DNA of 64,000 nt from Chitinophagales bacterium (GTDB taxonomy: Bacteria; Bacteroidota; Bacteroidia; Chitinophagales; UBA2359): positions 248,001 through 312,000 of the forward strand of contig JAWKLZ010000002.1 of assembly GCA_041392475.1 (NCBI GenBank), in the 5' to 3' direction. Numbering within the stretch: position 1 is the first letter of the stretch; the number at the start of each line of letters is the position of its first letter. The position numbers were made by a program, and so were the translations under genes. The notes under the pieces are model-generated. The model worked only from the letters and a program-made list of their open reading frames with translations. It ran no database searches and was not told where the DNA came from. Positions 43,045-52,441 of this stretch are shown here, in pieces.

Positions 43045-44499
43045 TTATGCGGTTACTTCTCTATTGGGAAGTGCGGTTTTTATCTTTCTATTTTGGTTGG
43101 TAGTGGTTGAAGTAGGTAAATGAGAATTGTTTTTTTTCTGAATGCGGTTGATGTAAAATTCTTGAAGCATTTTGAAGCCTACTATATAAGTTTGAAATAT
43201 ACTAAAAAACACATTCAATAGACTTACATTCAATTCTTTGCGTAGTACCCATTGATTTAAAACAAACATAATGCCATAAGTACATAAAGTGCCATAAGCT
43301 GCGCCAATTAGACCATATTGAAGGATAAAAATAAACCCATAATTGAAGATGGCATTCAAAAATGCGCCAAGAACAACAAATCGAAAATTGATTTTGGGTT
43401 TACCCATTGCATCGAGAACCGTTCCGAATTGGTTGGCAAAAGGAATGAACAAACCGTACAAGACAGTTAGCTGCAAAATACCCACTGCATCCAAATATTT
43501 TTCTCCCGCCAAAATGGTGATGATGACTTCGGGAAAAATTAGAATGAACAATACACACGGCAAAATCAGCGCAAGGATTGTACCAACAGATTTTTCATAG
43601 AGTTCTTTCATAGCAGGCTTTCCTTCGGTTTTCATGCGTTGTGCACCTTTGGGAAATACAATAGTCGCAATCGAAAAAGTAGGCACTTCTACCAAATTAT
43701 TGATGCGAATAGCCAAGTCATATACTGCTACAAATGCGGGGGAAACAAAACCCAACATTACTTTGTCAATACTCTTGTAGAGCATGGCACTGAGATTGGT
43801 ACCAAAGACATACTTGCCATAATTGAACAGCGTTTTCACCCATTCCCAATCTATCTTTTTAGAAAACTGAAGATACGGACGAACAAATAAGTAAGCGGTC
43901 AATCCTCCTAAAATAGCTGTCGCAATTTGTACCAAACACAGATTGATTAGCGTCAAATCCATGCCTGTAAAGTAAGTAACTAAAACGTAGAAAAAGAACA
44001 ATCCTTGCTTGACAAAACTGCTCCAAAAAAGTCCTGAAAATGTAAAGTTTGCTTGCTGCACACAACTAAAGTGGAAAAACGGTAACAACAAAGCAGTTGT
44101 AATGGCATAAATTGGAAACATTTGTGCCAAAATAGGCGCATTCCAAAGTATACTTAAGGGTTTGGCGAAAACAACAAGAAGTATCATGCTGAACAATGTG
44201 AGTACAACATTGATAAACAAAGAAGCAGTGCTGATTTTGGCATAATCTTCTTCCTCTCCTTCAGTGCAAGCTGCCATGAATCTAACCAAAGCATTTTGGA
44301 TAAGTCCGTTGCGACCAACTTCTAAAAAAGAAATAACTGCCAAAAATAAAGCCCATATACCGAAGTCTTCTTTCGACATACCTCTGAGCATGAGGAATAA
44401 ACTTCCCAACCCAAACATCAAAACCGATAGCCGCTGCAATATGGTGAGCAAGCCCGATTTCACCCAATAGGAACGTTGTTCTTGTGCTTCTTGTGACAC
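43045..44499 (-). CDS. Wzx-like oligosaccharide flippase (484 aa)
   Basis: A 12-helix membrane protein of the MATE/MVF polysaccharide exporter kind, starting SYWVKSGLLTILQRLSVLMF and with LMLRGMSKEDFGIWALFLAV in the first repeat. It would flip lipid-linked repeat units across the inner membrane, upstream of the polymerases in the same operon. The start is a GTG at 44499: no ATG is close, and AAAAGG lies just before. The C-terminus has a basic cytosolic tail. Confidence 0.84.
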   Translation of the reverse strand: MSQEAQEQRSYWVKSGLLTILQRLSVLMFGLGSLFLMLRGMSKEDFGIWALFLAVISFLEVGRNGLIQNALVRFMAACTEGEEEDYAKISTASLFINVVLTLFSMILLVVFAKPLSILWNAPILAQMFPIYAITTALLLPFFHFSCVQQANFTFSGLFWSSFVKQGLFFFYVLVTYFTGMDLTLINLCLVQIATAILGGLTAYLFVRPYLQFSKKIDWEWVKTLFNYGKYVFGTNLSAMLYKSIDKVMLGFVSPAFVAVYDLAIRINNLVEVPTFSIATIVFPKGAQRMKTEGKPAMKELYEKSVGTILALILPCVLFILIFPEVIITILAGEKYLDAVGILQLTVLYGLFIPFANQFGTVLDAMGKPKINFRFVVLGAFLNAIFNYGFIFILQYGLIGAAYGTLCTYGIMFVLNQWVLRKELNVSLLNVFFSIFQTYIVGFKMLQEFYINRIQKKNNSHLPTSTTTNQNRKIKTALPNREVTA

Positions 44500-44778
44500 C
44501 TTTTTCGTGGTTTTATTATGTGACTGACAAATAGAATTGAAGGAAAGGATGTATTGCTCGATAAAGAAAAAATTGCTTGGTAGCTGATTTTCTAAAAAGC
44601 CTTAAGCTATTCTTTATCAAAATTTTATCATCCAAACTATCAAAAATAATATTGAAATGATTGGGCTATTTGTATTGTATGGAGGGATTGGATTAGAAAT
44701 TATCAAAATTTTGAAGGCTTGATAACAATTAGTATGTATATCTACCGAATACACTCGGCAGTCATAAAATGAAAAGAT

Positions 44779-46986
44779 TTAATTTAGATTTTTGATATTC
44801 AATTTATTGAGAATACCTCCCATGAATTTGTCACCCAAATTGTGGAGATACTCAATTGAATTTTTATCAATTTGTTTGATTTCACTTTCGGCAGAAAAAA
44901 CCGTCAGTACCTTATCAACATATCCTGAAAGCTCTTGAGCATCAGAGTATTTGTTCAAAGCTGCAGACTCCAAAAAGATGTAGTCGTATATTTTGGCCAA
45001 TTCCTGAATGAACTTTCGGACATCTTTGCCTGCAAAAATCTCGGATGGTGAATTGTATCCTCCCAAATTGCCGATGATATCAACTGTGCTGTGACTGAAA
45101 GCAGAGTTTACACCTGTTGAAGTAAATTCCTTCTCCAAGTTGTTGTCACCAATCAGTTTTGTCGCAATCACACTCTTCTGGTCTGCCTGCATACACATTT
45201 CACTCAAGACATTGTTTTTGAAGTTGGTATCAATAATCATCACCTTTTTACCATTCAGGCTCAACGAATAAGCCAAAGAGATAATAAAGAAAGTTTTTCC
45301 TTCACCCTCTTTGGTACTTGTCACCAAAAAAGTCTGTGCGCCAGAATGTTCTACTTCATAGCGAATCTTACGCAGTGACTCTTTGAAGATTTCGATGCTT
45401 TCATCCCTACTTGTCTTCCCAAAAATGGCTTCCAAGTCCAAATTTTTGATTTTCATTTCATTCAATGTGCCAACCAAAGGCACATTGGCGAACTTCTCAA
45501 ATTGAAGCGGGGTAGAAATACGCAAGTCCATGTAAGCCAACAAAAAGATAAGCACTATACACAATGACCCACTCATCACGCCCGAAAAAGCTGCCAAAAT
45601 CAATTTATTGGAAGGTTCTGGTTCGTCAGGCGTATATCCTCTTTCCACAATCGCCAAGGGATTGTCCGTACCGATAGACTTCAATCTTGCCGAATTGAGC
45701 TTGTCCACAATCGCCAAATATTCTTCATTGGCTACGGTAATTTCTCTATCCAAAGAGTTGACATCCGCTTCTTTCGATGCAAAACCAGATGCCTTGTTGC
45801 GTAATCGCCCCAATTCCGTGTCAATAGACATCACACTTGCTTTGGCTATTTCGAGTTCTGTTTCCGCTTCTATTTTGTTCGCAATGAGATCTTTATTACT
45901 CACAATCAGTTCATCTCCTGTTTCCGTTGTTTGGGTTTCCACACGCTCTTGCAGTCTTTTTCGAGCCAATTCTATCTGGGTTTTCAATAAATTGCCATTG
46001 TCGTTTACCCGCTTCAATTCCAAACTTTTGAGTTCGTCTTGCAAGTTTTTAATGTCATTATTCACCCATTGATGCCGATTATACTCATACCCTTTATCAT
46101 TCAAGTGCTTATTATAGACGTTGATTGCACCTTGATAAGAAGGGATTTTTTGGTTCATCTCCTCTCGCTTTACCTCTAATTCTTTGATTTGACTAACTAT
46201 CAATTTGGCCTCTTCAGGTAAGTCTAAGACTCCTTTTTGTTGTTTGAATTGGCGCAATGCAGCTGTTTTTTCGTCCAATTCTGCTTTTTTCTGTATCGCC
46301 AATTCTGCATAAAACTGCACCGAATGTTGGTCTTTTTTGTCCTTCAAGGATTGATAATATCCCAAAAATATATCTGCATAGTTGTTAACCAAAAAAGAAG
46401 ACAACTCAGCATTCTCAGATTCGTACTCTATTTTGATAAAATCTGTATTGGGTATTCGAGCAACAGAAACTTCTTCTGAAAATGTTTCATAATCGTACCT
46501 CAATTCCTTCAATATCTGCTTCAAATCAATTTCTGTCTGATGGTCAATAGAGTCCACATTAATTTGGTGATACAGTTTTTTGTAGGCCAACTCTACGGCA
46601 TTTTGTATTTCAGTAGGCGTAAAATCAAGTTTTGCCTCTTCCCCCAATTCTCGAAAGGCTGCTGTATTATCGGTAGAATCAAGGTGAAATCCATAGTCGT
46701 GCAACAACAATTTATATGATATCATATTCAGACTCAAACGAGAAGTCATCAATTCAATTAGGTTACTGAATTTATGCTCGATTTGAAATTCTTGAACAAA
46801 GGGGTTTTCATTATCTGTGTAGATGTTTTTCTTTTCGATAATACCCGTAGAAATCGTCACCTTCGATTTGAAGCTTTCTGGTAGTTTGCTCGCAATAAAA
46901 TAAGCTGCTACCACTGCCAACACAGTGACAAACATGATGAGCCACTTGCGTCTTAATAATACCTTTATGAAAAATAAGAAATCCAT
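44779..46986 (-). CDS. Wzc/Wzz-like polysaccharide co-polymerase with ATPase domain (735 aa)
   Basis: The N-terminus carries a Wzz-type membrane segment (RKWLIMFVTVLAVVAAYFI, about residues 13-31), followed by a long helical, coiled-coil periplasmic domain. A second membrane helix lies near residue 475 (LILAAFSGVMSGSLCIVLIF). The cytosolic C-terminal part has a BY-kinase/ParA-like ATPase core: Walker A in TSTKEGEGKTF (near 555-563) and the Walker A' strand KVMIIDTNFK. I see no tyrosine-rich cluster at the C-terminus (it ends MGGILNKLNIKNLN), so autophosphorylation by the classical mechanism is doubtful. It is the first gene of the operon and is preceded by a promoter. Confidence 0.85.
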   Translation of the reverse strand: MDFLFFIKVLLRRKWLIMFVTVLAVVAAYFIASKLPESFKSKVTISTGIIEKKNIYTDNENPFVQEFQIEHKFSNLIELMTSRLSLNMISYKLLLHDYGFHLDSTDNTAAFRELGEEAKLDFTPTEIQNAVELAYKKLYHQINVDSIDHQTEIDLKQILKELRYDYETFSEEVSVARIPNTDFIKIEYESENAELSSFLVNNYADIFLGYYQSLKDKKDQHSVQFYAELAIQKKAELDEKTAALRQFKQQKGVLDLPEEAKLIVSQIKELEVKREEMNQKIPSYQGAINVYNKHLNDKGYEYNRHQWVNNDIKNLQDELKSLELKRVNDNGNLLKTQIELARKRLQERVETQTTETGDELIVSNKDLIANKIEAETELEIAKASVMSIDTELGRLRNKASGFASKEADVNSLDREITVANEEYLAIVDKLNSARLKSIGTDNPLAIVERGYTPDEPEPSNKLILAAFSGVMSGSLCIVLIFLLAYMDLRISTPLQFEKFANVPLVGTLNEMKIKNLDLEAIFGKTSRDESIEIFKESLRKIRYEVEHSGAQTFLVTSTKEGEGKTFFIISLAYSLSLNGKKVMIIDTNFKNNVLSEMCMQADQKSVIATKLIGDNNLEKEFTSTGVNSAFSHSTVDIIGNLGGYNSPSEIFAGKDVRKFIQELAKIYDYIFLESAALNKYSDAQELSGYVDKVLTVFSAESEIKQIDKNSIEYLHNLGDKFMGGILNKLNIKNLN

Positions 46987-47156
46987 ATCTGGGCTGTTGG
47001 TTTTTTAGTATTGAAGTAATGCGATTGGGTAAAGTGGTTCAGTGGTTGATTATTTTTTTTTGAAATATTTATGATTTTTTGATTTTGCGAAACTTTTTTT
47101 TGAAGGTTTCGTATGGCTTTATTGCAATTTTATGACAATTTTGTGACAATTACAAA

Positions 47157-47188
47157 CAAATTTATTGATGCTTGACCATTTACACAAA
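47157..47188 (-). promoter_or_regulatory. Predicted promoter of the exopolysaccharide operon (-33 and -7)
   Basis: On the minus strand TTTG (47188-47185) and TAAATTTG (47164-47157) are separated by 20 nt, matching the Bacteroidota layout TTTG-N19-23-TAnnTTTG. A start near 47150 would give a leader of about 160 nt before the co-polymerase ATG at 46986. Confidence 0.5.
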
Positions 47189-47792
47189 AACCAATTTTTC
47201 ATTTTCATTGATTCTCATTGTTTTAAAAAAGAAAAAATACTTAATAAGTGTATCAAATGATGGATAGATGTATAAGTATGTTAAATGCTCTTGTATATTT
47301 GGGTGGGACTAACTATACTTTTGAAAGTAAGCATTTTACATTTCTACTTATTACTGCAATAGTAATTTTTTTCTATAAAAAAACTCTCAGATTCATTGCT
47401 ATGATACAAGTTTTATACTTTTGGAAGTTTGTCACAATAATGCAATAACCTGTATTGCTAAAAGACAAAAACCGTGCCTTAATTATAATTACCCTAAAAG
47501 TTTTTGTTCGGGTTATTCTATCTTCAAAAAGGGGCAAAAAACATTCCTAATTCATAAGTGCATTTTTTGATGTAGTCAAGCTTGGATAAAAGGGATTTTT
47601 GCAGATCAATGAGCATCTTTATAGAGCATGGCATAATAATTGAGTTTTTTAGTAGATAACTTATGAAAAACAAATGGTCATTGAACACACCATCCTTCTA
47701 AAGTGCATGAAAAAATCCCACCTGAGAACAAGCGTCAAATACACTTCAATGTAATGAATCAAATAATTCAATTGATAATTAAGCTCTTAATA
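47189..47792. other. AT-rich gap, no gene supported
   Basis: This stretch between the divergent co-polymerase promoter and the TolC-like gene has low complexity and no convincing gene. One frame at 47248-47448 could encode 66 residues but has no family feature or good start context. The segment 47470-47500 shows no stable hairpin with a T-run. Confidence 0.5.
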
Positions 47793-48494
47793 ATGAAAAA
47801 ACTACTATTTTTATTTTGTCTATTGCAACTCTCAAATATTCAAGCCCAACGTACTAATTTTGATAGAATTGTGATCCCTACCGATCAGATTACCAGAGAT
47901 TACAAAGAAGCATTGGTGCAGTTGGCTTGGGTCAACAACCCCGATAACAAGGTGTTGGAGCATGAGGTGAACATTGCAGAAATCGAAAAAAAAGCGGCTA
48001 AATGGACTTGGGCCGACAATGTACAGGCTTCTTTTAACTTGAATGAAGGAAATTTTCAAAAAGAAACCGATCCGGGCGGCAATCTATTTTTTCCGAAATA
48101 TAACTTCAGTGCAAGCGTTAGCATTGGATCTTTGCTAAGAACTTCAAGCGAAACGAAGAAAGCTGAGCAGCAATTGGACATTGCTCATCACAGAGTCAAT
48201 CAGCGAAAACTGCAAATTCGTGCGGAAACATTGAAACGATACGAAGACTATTTGACTGCCGTAGAGATGTTGAAGTTGCGGACACAAGCGGTTGAAGATT
48301 TTTACGCTACTTACTTAGCTGTCACCAAAAAATTCAAAGAAAGCCGTTCTTCTTTGGAGGAATACAATCAGGCTTCTACGACTTATTATACGGCCCTCGA
48401 AAACAAATTGCGTGGGGAGAGTGACGTGGAACTTGCTAAGATTTCATTGGAGGAAATAATAGGCGTAAAATTGGAGGAAGTGAGGGTGAAGTGA
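47793..48494 (+). CDS. TolC-family outer-membrane efflux-like protein, short (233 aa)
   Basis: I chose the ATG at 47793, where MKKLLFLFCLLQLSNIQAQ is a signal peptide. The mature part is a TolC/OEP-like coiled-coil repeat: ALVQLAWVNNPDNKVLEHEV, then long helices ending with a beta stretch (NVQASFNLNEGNF, YNFSASVSIGSLLRTS) and another helix pair. Typical TolC proteins have two such repeats and 430-480 residues; this has one. It may be a natural half-length relative or a truncation, since an IS scar begins 90 nt downstream. It could export the polysaccharide or another cargo. Confidence 0.72.
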   Translation: MKKLLFLFCLLQLSNIQAQRTNFDRIVIPTDQITRDYKEALVQLAWVNNPDNKVLEHEVNIAEIEKKAAKWTWADNVQASFNLNEGNFQKETDPGGNLFFPKYNFSASVSIGSLLRTSSETKKAEQQLDIAHHRVNQRKLQIRAETLKRYEDYLTAVEMLKLRTQAVEDFYATYLAVTKKFKESRSSLEEYNQASTTYYTALENKLRGESDVELAKISLEEIIGVKLEEVRVK

Positions 48495-48583
48495 GGGTAG
48501 AATGGTGAAAAAATAACTCCCTGATTTAGACGAACTGTATTAAAAAGCAAGCAAAAATCGGATTATTTTTTAAATTGGTTATT

Positions 48584-49565
48584 TTATTCAATATGTTCTT
48601 TGAATTTATTGTGATAATCATCTTGAAATTTGACACCTGATTTAACGACGGCAAAAGTTTGCCTAAGCAGCTTGTTGATAACAGCAACTTTAGCTACCTT
48701 GTATGGCTTTCCTTTTGATCGGAGTCTATTGAAAAGTTCTTTACATTCTTTATTGAATCGTATAGCTGCTCTTGTAGCATTGAAAAGAACTGTCCTAATT
48801 TGAGTGACCAGCTTTTGAAATGCGTCCTTTTCGATACACAGAAGAACCCGATTGATGAGTCAAAGGCACGGTGTTGTACAAACTTAACCAATTGTTTAGA
48901 ATTTGTAAATAATTCAAAGCCATTAGTATATGTGTATAGTAATTGGGCTGATTTTTCGCCAATACCCTTAACAGAACAGGCAAGTTCTTTGAATTTATCG
49001 AAACCAATGTCAGTCAAGGCATCCAATTCTTGTTTGATTTTTCGAATATTGTCTTGTATCGTATTCAATACGTCTTGAAAAGCTTCTAAGACAACATCTG
49101 GTGTGTAAAGACACTGCATAAGGCTATGAATTTGATTTTTAGTCTGTCGTTCCTGCTTTTCAAAGGCATTAAGAGCCATTTGCATTTTTTTCTCTTTTGA
49201 ATATCCTCATTAGGCATTTGAAAATCAGGCAAATCAAGTGTCTTTCCAGCTATTGCTAAAGCTCTTGCTGCTTGCTTATCATCTTTTGCAGTAATGCCTA
49301 AGACTTTCATAAAAGCACTGCTTTTTTGTGGATTAATCAATTTAATAGAGCAGTTGGATTTGTCTAAAGAATGAAGCAACTTATCACTGTAAGTGCCAGT
49401 AGGTTCTAAAACAAAAGTAATATGTTGTTCATCAAAACCTTGTAAGAATACCTCTATGGATTTCATTGTATTTTCGATTTGATAATCAACCCAGTGGTTA
49501 TCTTCTTGATAAGCAATGTCTAAAGTCTTGTTACTTACATCTATACCGATAATTAGAGAATTCAT
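48584..49565 (-). pseudogene. Decayed IS110-family transposase
   Basis: Reading from 49565, the N-terminal DEDD domain is intact at first (LIIGIDVSNKTLDIAYQED, then FVLEPTGTYSDKLL and KDDKQAARALAIAGKT). The frame shifts near 49195, and the C-terminal IS110 domain continues in another frame (CSVKGIGEKSAQLLYTYTNG). Another shift near 48880 moves it to a frame with VPLTHQSGSSVYRKGRISKA, and a further one leads to the end at 48584. At least three frameshifts make it a clear pseudogene. The DEDD-type core and the serine-rich C-terminal domain are typical of IS110. Confidence 0.85.
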
Positions 49566-49760
49566 AAAGTAATAAATTGAATGTTAAACTAATAATGATG
49601 AAATATATCCTATGAAATCTGCGTCGTGACTCAGGCTTTATGCCTACTGAACTGTCCGATTTTTATGGGATATAAAGAACGAGGGGCTAACGTCTAATAC
49701 GGTCTCTAAGGACTACTTTTGAATCAGTTTACCCTCGTTCTTAATTTTAATCAATATATT
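49566..49760 (-). ncRNA. Structured leader of the IS110 relic, candidate bridge-RNA remnant
   Basis: Just upstream of the transposase start is a non-coding stretch with strong structure. An 11-bp perfect stem (AAGAACGAGGG at 49675-49685 with its complement at 49732-49742) encloses about 46 nt, and a second hairpin has the stem AGGC/GCCT near 49633-49644. In IS110 elements the non-coding end upstream of the recombinase encodes the bridge RNA that pairs with target and donor DNA. The position, length and stem-loop layout fit, but pairing loops were not matched to any target, so this is inference. Confidence 0.4.
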
Positions 49761-49810
49761 ATTTTTTATTACAACTTTTGTACTTTTTCCTCTTGAAATA
49801 TTCAATGTAC

Positions 49811-49887
49811 GACTTTTGAAGTTTTGTTTTAAAGATTTTCGATTGTAATGAAAATCAAACTTCTTCAAAGAGTAAACTTCAAAAGTC
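49811..49887. repeat. Nested inverted repeat between the two IS elements
   Basis: The outer arms GACTTTTGAAGTTT (49811-49824) and AAACTTCAAAAGTC (49874-49887) are perfectly complementary over 14 bp. Inside is a second stem GATTTTC/GAAAATC near 49834-49856. No gene overlaps it. It could be a REP-type sequence or the flank that IS110 targeted. Confidence 0.5.
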
Positions 49888-49942
49888 TCCACTTCAAATG
49901 TAAAACTTATTTTTTCTTTTTTACTAAAAAAATCTGCCCTTA

Positions 49943-50834
49943 GAGGCTGTCTTGATTTGTCATATAATTAAATAATCCATTCGTATTATTATTAAACGAC
50001 TCTTGCCACCATGATCCGAATCATCGCCAGTTGAATCATGGTTTTGCTGGTATCTGGATTAAACTCATAATCTTTGCTTAATCTTCTATAATGCTCAAAC
50101 CAACCAAAAGTACGCTCTACTATCCAGCGTTTAGGCTGCACCGAAAATCCTTTTTGTTGCCTGCTTCGTAAAACTATTTCTATGACCCAATGTTTGAATC
50201 TCTTCGCCCAGTCTCCTCTATAAGTTCCGTCTGCTAATATTTTCACCAATCGCCAAAATTTTGATTTTACCCTTTAGCTAATAGGATAAATCCTTCTTTA
50301 TCACTAACATTAGCAGCTGTAATGGCTATGGCAATAATCAACCCCAAAGTATCTACCATAACGTGTCGCTTGCGTCCTTTTATCTTCTTATTGCCATCAA
50401 AACCTTTCGTTTCTTCGATAAACGTACCAGTAGCTACGCTTTGGCTATCCACTATGCCTAAGCTTGGACTGATGAATTTGCCTTCTTTTTGGCGTACTAA
50501 TCGGCGTAAGGCTTCATGTAGTTTTGCCCATATTTTTTGTTTTTTCCAACGGTAAAAATAGTCATAAACAGTTTTCCAAGGTGCAAATTCTTTAGGCAAC
50601 ATACGCCATTGACAACCTGATTTCAATACATAAAATATCCCATCAAGTATTTGAGTACGTAAGTCCCATTTACGTTTTCTTTGGTTATCTAAAAGTTTTT
50701 CAATAACTTCCCATTCGGCATCGGTTAGACTGCTACTATACATATTTATTGTTTTTAAGTTTATGAACTATGTATTAGTATATATAACTAACTGATGCCT
50801 TTTTAGTTCATTTCTCTAAAATCAAGACAGCCTC
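49943..50834 (-). mobile_element. IS5-like element, 892 bp, with 15-bp inverted repeats
   Basis: The ends GAGGCTGTCTTGATT (49943-49957) and AATCAAGACAGCCTC (50820-50834) are perfect inverted repeats. They are flanked by the direct repeat TTA on both sides (49940-49942 and 50835-50837), the target duplication seen for IS5/IS427-group elements. The enclosed transposase frames are on the minus strand and split. It lies 180 nt from the IS110 relic. Confidence 0.88.
49992..50743 (-). CDS. IS5-family (IS427-like) transposase in two overlapping frames
   Basis: The first frame (50743-50267) starts MYSSSLTDAEWEVIEKLL and has GIVDSQSVATGT (first D) and GRKRHVMVDTLGLIIAIAI (second D). The second frame (ending 49992) has LADGTYRGDWAKRFKHW and WIVERTFGWFEHYRRLSKDY, which holds the catalytic E. 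Joined, they form one transposase of the DDE_Tnp_1 type. The frames meet near 50258-50270 around AAAGGG; a -1 shift there would join LLAK to VKSKFWRLVKILADG. It could be programmed or a mutation; the site is not a standard slippery heptamer. Confidence 0.82.
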
Positions 50835-50951
50835 TTACACAGTTTTCCCAATCACACAATTTTCACAAGTTTTCCAAAACGCCAAAGTCATGCGTCTAAA
50901 AAGGGCGAAAACGTTATTGAACTTTTTAAAACCTTTTTAAACAACGCAGAC

Positions 50952-52163
50952 ATGAAAAACCTAACAGCTTTTATCGTTTTGACATTAATCACCCTTGGCG
51001 CATTTGCTCAATCTTCAAAAATGAAAGGCGAAAAAGACAAGAATGTGATTGCAGACCAATACATCGTTGTCTTTTCTGATGAATTTCAAACTCCTTTTAC
51101 CGAACACAAAAATTTTCAGACCTTAAAAACCCGAGAGCAACGTGCGGAAGCCTTGCAGAGTTACCGCAAAACCGTTGAAGGTAAAGTAGGTGGATTTTTG
51201 AAGCAAATGGATATTTCGCCAGAAGCCGTCAAAAACATCATTGCAGGTGGATTTGTGGGTTTTACTGCCAAATTAAATGCTGGCCAATTGAAGGCTTTGC
51301 AGGCGAATCCAATAGTAAAATACATAGAATGGGACCGCAGAGTACTAATTTTTAAGGATTTCAAACCCTTGAAATTTAATACCCAAACGACTGATTGGGG
51401 TGTGGAGTATGTCGGTGGAGGATCTTCAAGTGGCGAAGGAAGATATGCTTTTGTATTGGATACGGGTATCTATGGAAACCATCCCGATTTGAATGTGGAC
51501 AAATCTTTGAGTGCCTCTTTTATTGCCAGTGAACCGAGTTTCAAAGACAATCACGGACATGGTACACACTGTGCAGGGATTATTGGAGCGAAAGACAACA
51601 ATTTTGGTACGAAGGGAGTAGCCGCTGGCGCAACGATTATTGGAGTGAAAGTATTGGACGGCAGCGGTTCGGGTACAGCTTCTACCCTTCTGGCGGGTCT
51701 TGCTTATACGGCTTGTATTGCTTTTCCTGGAGATGTGGTCAATATGAGTTTGAGTGGTGCAGGTTTTGAATGGTTGGTAGATTTCTACATCAAAACACTC
51801 TTGGGCAGTCGTGGAATCTATGTCACAATTGCAGCAGGCAACAACAATGCAAATGCAAGCGGTTTTTGGCCAGCAAGCACCAATGGCACCAACATTTTCA
51901 CCATCTCCAACATGACGCAAGCCGAAGAAATTGCAGGTAGTTCTAACTTTGGTAATGGTCCTGTGGATTATGCAGCCCCTGGCACTTCAATTTACTCCAC
52001 TGACATTGTAGCAAATGGTTCTTACTCGACTCGTAGCGGTACTTCAATGGCTGCTCCACACGTTGCAGGAATCCTGCTGGTGAATAGTGGGCGGATCAAA
52101 AGCAATGGTGTTTTGAAGGTGGATAAGGATGCAACTCCTGATAAGATTGCAGTAGTGAAATAG
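50952..52163 (+). CDS. Subtilisin-like serine protease, S8 family (403 aa)
   Basis: A signal peptide (MKNLTAFIVLTLITLGAFAQ) and an I9-like inhibitor propeptide (DQYIVVFSDEFQTPF to about residue 130, including VKYIEWDR) precede the catalytic domain. The triad is complete: Asp in VLDTGIYGNHP (near 169), His in HGHGTHCAGI (near 200) and Ser in GTSMAAPHVAG (near 362). It is likely exported and self-processed. There is no T9SS domain at the C-terminus, so it may remain periplasmic or be released some other way. A terminator follows the stop. Confidence 0.93.
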   Translation: MKNLTAFIVLTLITLGAFAQSSKMKGEKDKNVIADQYIVVFSDEFQTPFTEHKNFQTLKTREQRAEALQSYRKTVEGKVGGFLKQMDISPEAVKNIIAGGFVGFTAKLNAGQLKALQANPIVKYIEWDRRVLIFKDFKPLKFNTQTTDWGVEYVGGGSSSGEGRYAFVLDTGIYGNHPDLNVDKSLSASFIASEPSFKDNHGHGTHCAGIIGAKDNNFGTKGVAAGATIIGVKVLDGSGSGTASTLLAGLAYTACIAFPGDVVNMSLSGAGFEWLVDFYIKTLLGSRGIYVTIAAGNNNANASGFWPASTNGTNIFTISNMTQAEEIAGSSNFGNGPVDYAAPGTSIYSTDIVANGSYSTRSGTSMAAPHVAGILLVNSGRIKSNGVLKVDKDATPDKIAVVK

Positions 52164-52186
52164 TATTGTGGATATTAGCAGATAAA

Positions 52187-52229
52187 AAAACCTCGAATGA
52201 TCTATGCAAATCATTGGAGGTTTTTTTTT
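52187..52229 (+). terminator. Rho-independent terminator after the subtilisin gene
   Basis: AACCTC with AATGAT pairs with ATCATT and GAGGTT (52189-52221, one mismatch), followed by a run of at least eight T (52221-52229) on the plus strand, directly after the stop at 52163. Confidence 0.78.
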
Positions 52230-52373
52230 GAGTTTTAAGTTTAATTTTTCTCCTCCTCCAACTGAAACGCTTCTATCCGTTTTAAATCCTTGAAATATTT
52301 CGCAGCAGATGAATAAAAATTCGTTTATTTATTCATAAAAATCATTGATAATCAAAAAATTCAGTAAAAAACA

Positions 52374-52409
52374 AAGTCCGAATATCCACTTCAATGGATA
52401 TTCGGACTT
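52374..52409 (-). terminator. Strong hairpin terminator for the zinc-protease-like gene
   Basis: A perfect 15-bp stem: AAGTCCGAATATCCA (52374-52388) pairs with 52395-52409 around CTTCAA. The minus-strand side is followed by a T-run (complement of 52365-52371), so it ends the minus-strand gene at 52442. Confidence 0.75.
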
Positions 52410-52441
52410 CTTTGTGATGGTCAAATATTTTCCTTCACCTT

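Noticed and set aside
47248..47448. A 66-codon frame in the gap before the TolC-like gene
   Set aside because: AT-rich low-complexity residues with no start context, family motif or operon partner.
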